A stretch of 8,011 nt of DNA from Planctomycetes bacterium RBG_16_43_13 (GTDB taxonomy: Bacteria; Planctomycetota; MHYJ01), in contig MHYJ01000104.1 of the NCBI GenBank assembly GCA_001828445.1, positions 1 to 8,011 on the forward strand, given 5' to 3'. Under the pieces are notes generated by a model. It ran no database searches. It was not told the DNA's origin and saw nothing but the letters and a program-made list of their open reading frames with translations. Every line of letters begins with the position of its first letter. The stretch's first letter is position 1. Both the position numbers and the translations under genes were made by a program. This document shows positions 5,615-8,011 of this stretch, one piece after another.

Positions 5615-7855
5615 ATGGACTTAAAAGATTATCTGCGTATTCTTCAGAGGAGATGGTTCATCGTCGCCATCGTGGGCGGGCTATTCATACTGCTTAGTTA
5701 TCTATATATGTCCCGACAGCCACCATCCTACTCTGCGTATGCGGAGGTCGTCGTGAAGGACAGCCCCTATCCTATGTATGGAGAGTTCCCCGCGCTCTTC
5801 CAGGATTATACTACGAAAAGCACCAGAGTAGCGAAGATTAAGACCAATGCTGTTCTAAAACGTGCTATAAAGACCTGTATAAAATATTTTCCAGACGCAC
5901 TCGACGAGAAGGGAAAAGAGACCGATGGTATAATCTCATATATCGAGTATCTCCGTGCTGCACTACAACTCAATCACGATAAGGACACCGATATTGTCCG
6001 CATCAGCATTGTGGACATAAACCCACAGAAGGCAATCGACATAGTAAACGCCGTCGCAGAGGGATTCGGCGAGCAGGCACTTGCATCTATCAAGGAGGGA
6101 ATAACGAATACAGTCACGTTCTTCGACAACGCAATCGCAGAGCGGTCAAAAGAGTTAGCCCTAATAGAAGAACGTTTAGCAAAACTACCTGCACAGACAC
6201 CCCAAACCCCACGACAGGTAGCAATGAAACAGGAGATAGAGAAGATTGAGAAACTGCGGAGTGCCCTCTCGGAAAAAGAATTATTAGAAAGTGCCCTTGA
6301 GGAAAAGGTAAAATTCCTCACCTCTGCATTAGCGGAGGGAGAGATTCCGCAATCACGGCAGGTAGTGGATGTCTCTGCCACAAGGACTGAAAGGCAATCG
6401 GACAAAATCCGTGATGAAATCCTCACAAAACAGAACACCATGTCCGCTCTACGGCAGAAATACACAGAACAACACCAATTAGTAATCACACTCAAAGAAG
6501 AAATAAGGCAGATGAGGGAACAATTAAACACAACGCTTGAGAAAGAGCGAAACATAGACGCTATAAGAGGCAAGTTCTCAGCTATGAAAGAGTTAGCAGA
6601 TACGCGGTCTCAATTAGAACAGACGAAAAAACAAAATAGCAGGATACGAGAGCAGATTGCTGAGGCGGAGGAAAATTATAAGAAACTCGTTGAAACATTG
6701 CAGACGCCGGAGGACAAAATGTCAGACCAACGTCTTGCAGAGCGGCTCTCCCTCGAGAGTCAGCAGAAATTCCTCTCCACCAGCAAACAGAGTTTAGAAG
6801 AGATAAAGCAAAAGTTGATAGCGAATCAGAACCTGATACAATCGCCTGTGGAGGAGTATTCACTTGCGCGACGCGCTAATAAGTTACCGAGTCCTGGGGA
6901 AAAATCCCTCCCGCTCACCATATTAACAGGGCTCATCATAGGAATTGGCAGTGCCTATATGCTCGAGTATATGAACACATCTATTCGCACAGAACACGAC
7001 GTCAGGAGATATGTGAACCTCCCAATGATGGGAATGATACTGAAGATAAAGGAACCAGAGCAACGGCTCCTAATGAATATAGCACCAAAGTCACCGCTGT
7101 CGGAGGTTTTCAACACAATAGGCACACTCATCGAGACGCACGCCGCAGAGAAGCAGGGAAAGATATTTATGATAGCGAGCTCGAAGGCAGAGGAAGGAAA
7201 ATCGACCATAACTAGTAACATAGCAGTGGCGATGGCGCGGGGCGGGGCGAAGGTATTGCTGGTGGACTGCGACCTCAGAAAGGCAGTCCTCCATAAATTC
7301 TTCAACCTCGACAATGCAGTAGGGCTATCGACATACCTACTTTCGCGGACAGGCAGTAGATTAGAATATACGGAGACGTCTGAAAAACCTTCTGGCAGAG
7401 ATACAGCATCTAACGCACCAGATGGCGGTGGCACCGAACCAACTCATATAGCTTTGGACGACGTAATAAAACCAACAGAGATAGAGGGCTTGAGCGTTCT
7501 TCCTGCTGGACCTCATCCCAAAAACCCCGTAGGCATACTAAAATCCGATAATTTCAAACAAATGATAACTGACCTCCGCCAGAAGGCAGACATAGTCCTA
7601 ATAGACGTTCCCCCTGTGAGCATAGCTGTTGATACAGTTGTGCTTGCGCCGCTGGTGGACGGGGTGGTCTTGTTAGTATCGGCAGGAGAGACAAACAAAG
7701 ACGAGGTAACGTTCGCTAAGAGGATACTTGAATCCGCAAAAGGTAAGATGATAGGATGTATATTAAATAAAGTAACTGTTGAAAGCAGGGGCTATTATTA
7801 CTACTATTATTATCATTATTACTATGAACCGTATAAATATTATAGGGAGTCCTAA
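5615..7855 (+). CDS. Wzc-like polysaccharide co-polymerase / BY-type tyrosine autokinase
   Basis: 746 residues, inner membrane. Proteins of this family control chain length and export of capsule or exopolysaccharide through cycles of tyrosine autophosphorylation. The Wzz-type N-terminus MDLKDYLRILQRRW leads into membrane segment 1 (about 14-32). Residues about 165-400 are a charged, heptad-rich periplasmic coiled coil. Membrane segment 2 is about 432-450. The cytoplasmic P-loop kinase follows: Walker A SSKAEEGKST (522-531, Lys529), Walker A' VLLVDCDLRK (547-556, Asp551 and Asp553), Walker B VLIDVPP (661-667, Asp664). The tail 727-743 contains 13 tyrosines, the autophosphorylation cluster. Oddities: the EX2RX2R oligomerisation motif reads E497-VF-N-TI-G, without either arginine; Walker A' lacks the usual following proline; and a Ser/Thr/Gly/Pro-rich insertion lies at about 577-612. 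The start fits the family, but no Shine-Dalgarno sequence precedes it. A lipoprotein gene follows after 21 nt. I leave the symbol empty because orthology to wzc is not proven. Confidence 0.92.
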   Translation: MDLKDYLRILQRRWFIVAIVGGLFILLSYLYMSRQPPSYSAYAEVVVKDSPYPMYGEFPALFQDYTTKSTRVAKIKTNAVLKRAIKTCIKYFPDALDEKGKETDGIISYIEYLRAALQLNHDKDTDIVRISIVDINPQKAIDIVNAVAEGFGEQALASIKEGITNTVTFFDNAIAERSKELALIEERLAKLPAQTPQTPRQVAMKQEIEKIEKLRSALSEKELLESALEEKVKFLTSALAEGEIPQSRQVVDVSATRTERQSDKIRDEILTKQNTMSALRQKYTEQHQLVITLKEEIRQMREQLNTTLEKERNIDAIRGKFSAMKELADTRSQLEQTKKQNSRIREQIAEAEENYKKLVETLQTPEDKMSDQRLAERLSLESQQKFLSTSKQSLEEIKQKLIANQNLIQSPVEEYSLARRANKLPSPGEKSLPLTILTGLIIGIGSAYMLEYMNTSIRTEHDVRRYVNLPMMGMILKIKEPEQRLLMNIAPKSPLSEVFNTIGTLIETHAAEKQGKIFMIASSKAEEGKSTITSNIAVAMARGGAKVLLVDCDLRKAVLHKFFNLDNAVGLSTYLLSRTGSRLEYTETSEKPSGRDTASNAPDGGGTEPTHIALDDVIKPTEIEGLSVLPAGPHPKNPVGILKSDNFKQMITDLRQKADIVLIDVPPVSIAVDTVVLAPLVDGVVLLVSAGETNKDEVTFAKRILESAKGKMIGCILNKVTVESRGYYYYYYYHYYYEPYKYYRES
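7794..7846 (+). repeat. TAT/TAC codon repeat encoding the tyrosine tail
   Basis: A low-complexity run of TAT and TAC codons, interrupted by CAT and later by GAA, CCG and AAA, encodes seven consecutive tyrosines, then His, then three more, then three scattered ones. Mixed TAT/TAC usage argues for selection on the protein rather than simple trinucleotide slippage. Confidence 0.8.
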
Positions 7856-7876
7856 TTTTTTAGAAGGAGGCAATAT

Positions 7877-8011
7877 ATGTCAGCAAGAAAGTTAATCGCA
7901 TCAGCAATGGTAGCAGCATTTATCCTTACTCTGTTTGGTTGCGGAGTAGGAACTGGCAGGAGATTACTATTTAGACCTGACGACTACAACAAGATGATGG
8001 GGTTTCAATTC
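7877..8011 (+). CDS. Putative lipoprotein, 3' end outside window
   Basis: 45 codons are present and the frame is open at the right edge. ATG at 7877-7879 follows a strong AGAAGGAGG (7862-7870) with a 6-nt gap. The N-terminus has Arg4 and Lys5, a hydrophobic stretch (6-20) and a good lipobox L-F-G-C with Cys22, so the mature protein should be lipid-anchored. The visible mature part (GVGTGRRLLFRPDDYNKMMGFQF) matches no family I can name. It starts 21 nt after the wzc-like gene, so cotranscription is likely. By position an outer-membrane or periplasmic partner in polysaccharide export is possible, but nothing in these residues shows it is a Wza-type channel. Confidence 0.85.
   Translation, partial: MSARKLIASAMVAAFILTLFGCGVGTGRRLLFRPDDYNKMMGFQF

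Noticed and set aside
5974..6573. 199-codon minus-strand open frame within the wzc-like gene
   Set aside because: It is antisense to the coiled-coil region. The serine-rich, low-complexity translation is what the complement of a Glu/Lys/Leu-rich coding frame gives.

Overview
The window reads as a bacterial chromosome segment, probably from a Gram-negative-type (diderm) bacterium. It carries the housekeeping genes tyrS, der, smpB and ssrA. Its single-polypeptide Wzc-type polysaccharide co-polymerase/tyrosine kinase is the arrangement usual in Gram-negatives, and two genes encode apparent lipoproteins. Base composition is moderate (a little over 40% GC by eye), with much use of ATA, AGA and AGG codons. 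I cannot place it in a phylum from sequence alone; an uncultured lineage is a guess.

Left block, all on the minus strand, reading right to left from about 5.3 kb: tyrS (tyrosyl-tRNA synthetase), der (double-domain ribosome-assembly GTPase), smpB, ssrA (tmRNA, with acceptor stem, T arm, two pseudoknots and tag reading frame recognisable), an exported 421-residue protein with a PsbP-like N-terminal part, and the 5' part of a lipoprotein-type N-acetylmuramoyl-L-alanine amidase cut by the window edge. Spacing is tight (15 to about 40 nt), so this may be one long transcription unit with internal promoters. Together, tyrS, der, smpB and ssrA serve translation, ribosome assembly and rescue; the last two genes are envelope functions.

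Right block, plus strand from about 5.4 kb: a divergent 315-nt intergenic region, then a 746-residue Wzc-like protein with a long coiled coil, a P-loop tyrosine kinase domain and a C-terminal tail of 13 tyrosines, then the start of a small lipoprotein gene. This looks like the beginning of an exopolysaccharide/capsule export operon.

The points most worth a second look are: (1) the divergent intergenic region, which has a strong tyrS promoter that would give a leaderless mRNA, a good plus-strand promoter, and a 177-nt leader with three hairpins and a T-run that looks like an attenuator or small RNA; (2) the Wzc-like kinase, which departs from the family at the EX2RX2R motif, Walker A' and a 33-35 residue insertion; (3) the absence of Shine-Dalgarno sequences before tyrS, smpB and the wzc-like gene, while the exported-protein genes have strong ones. 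I see no CRISPR array, transposase, phage gene or clear novel defence system.
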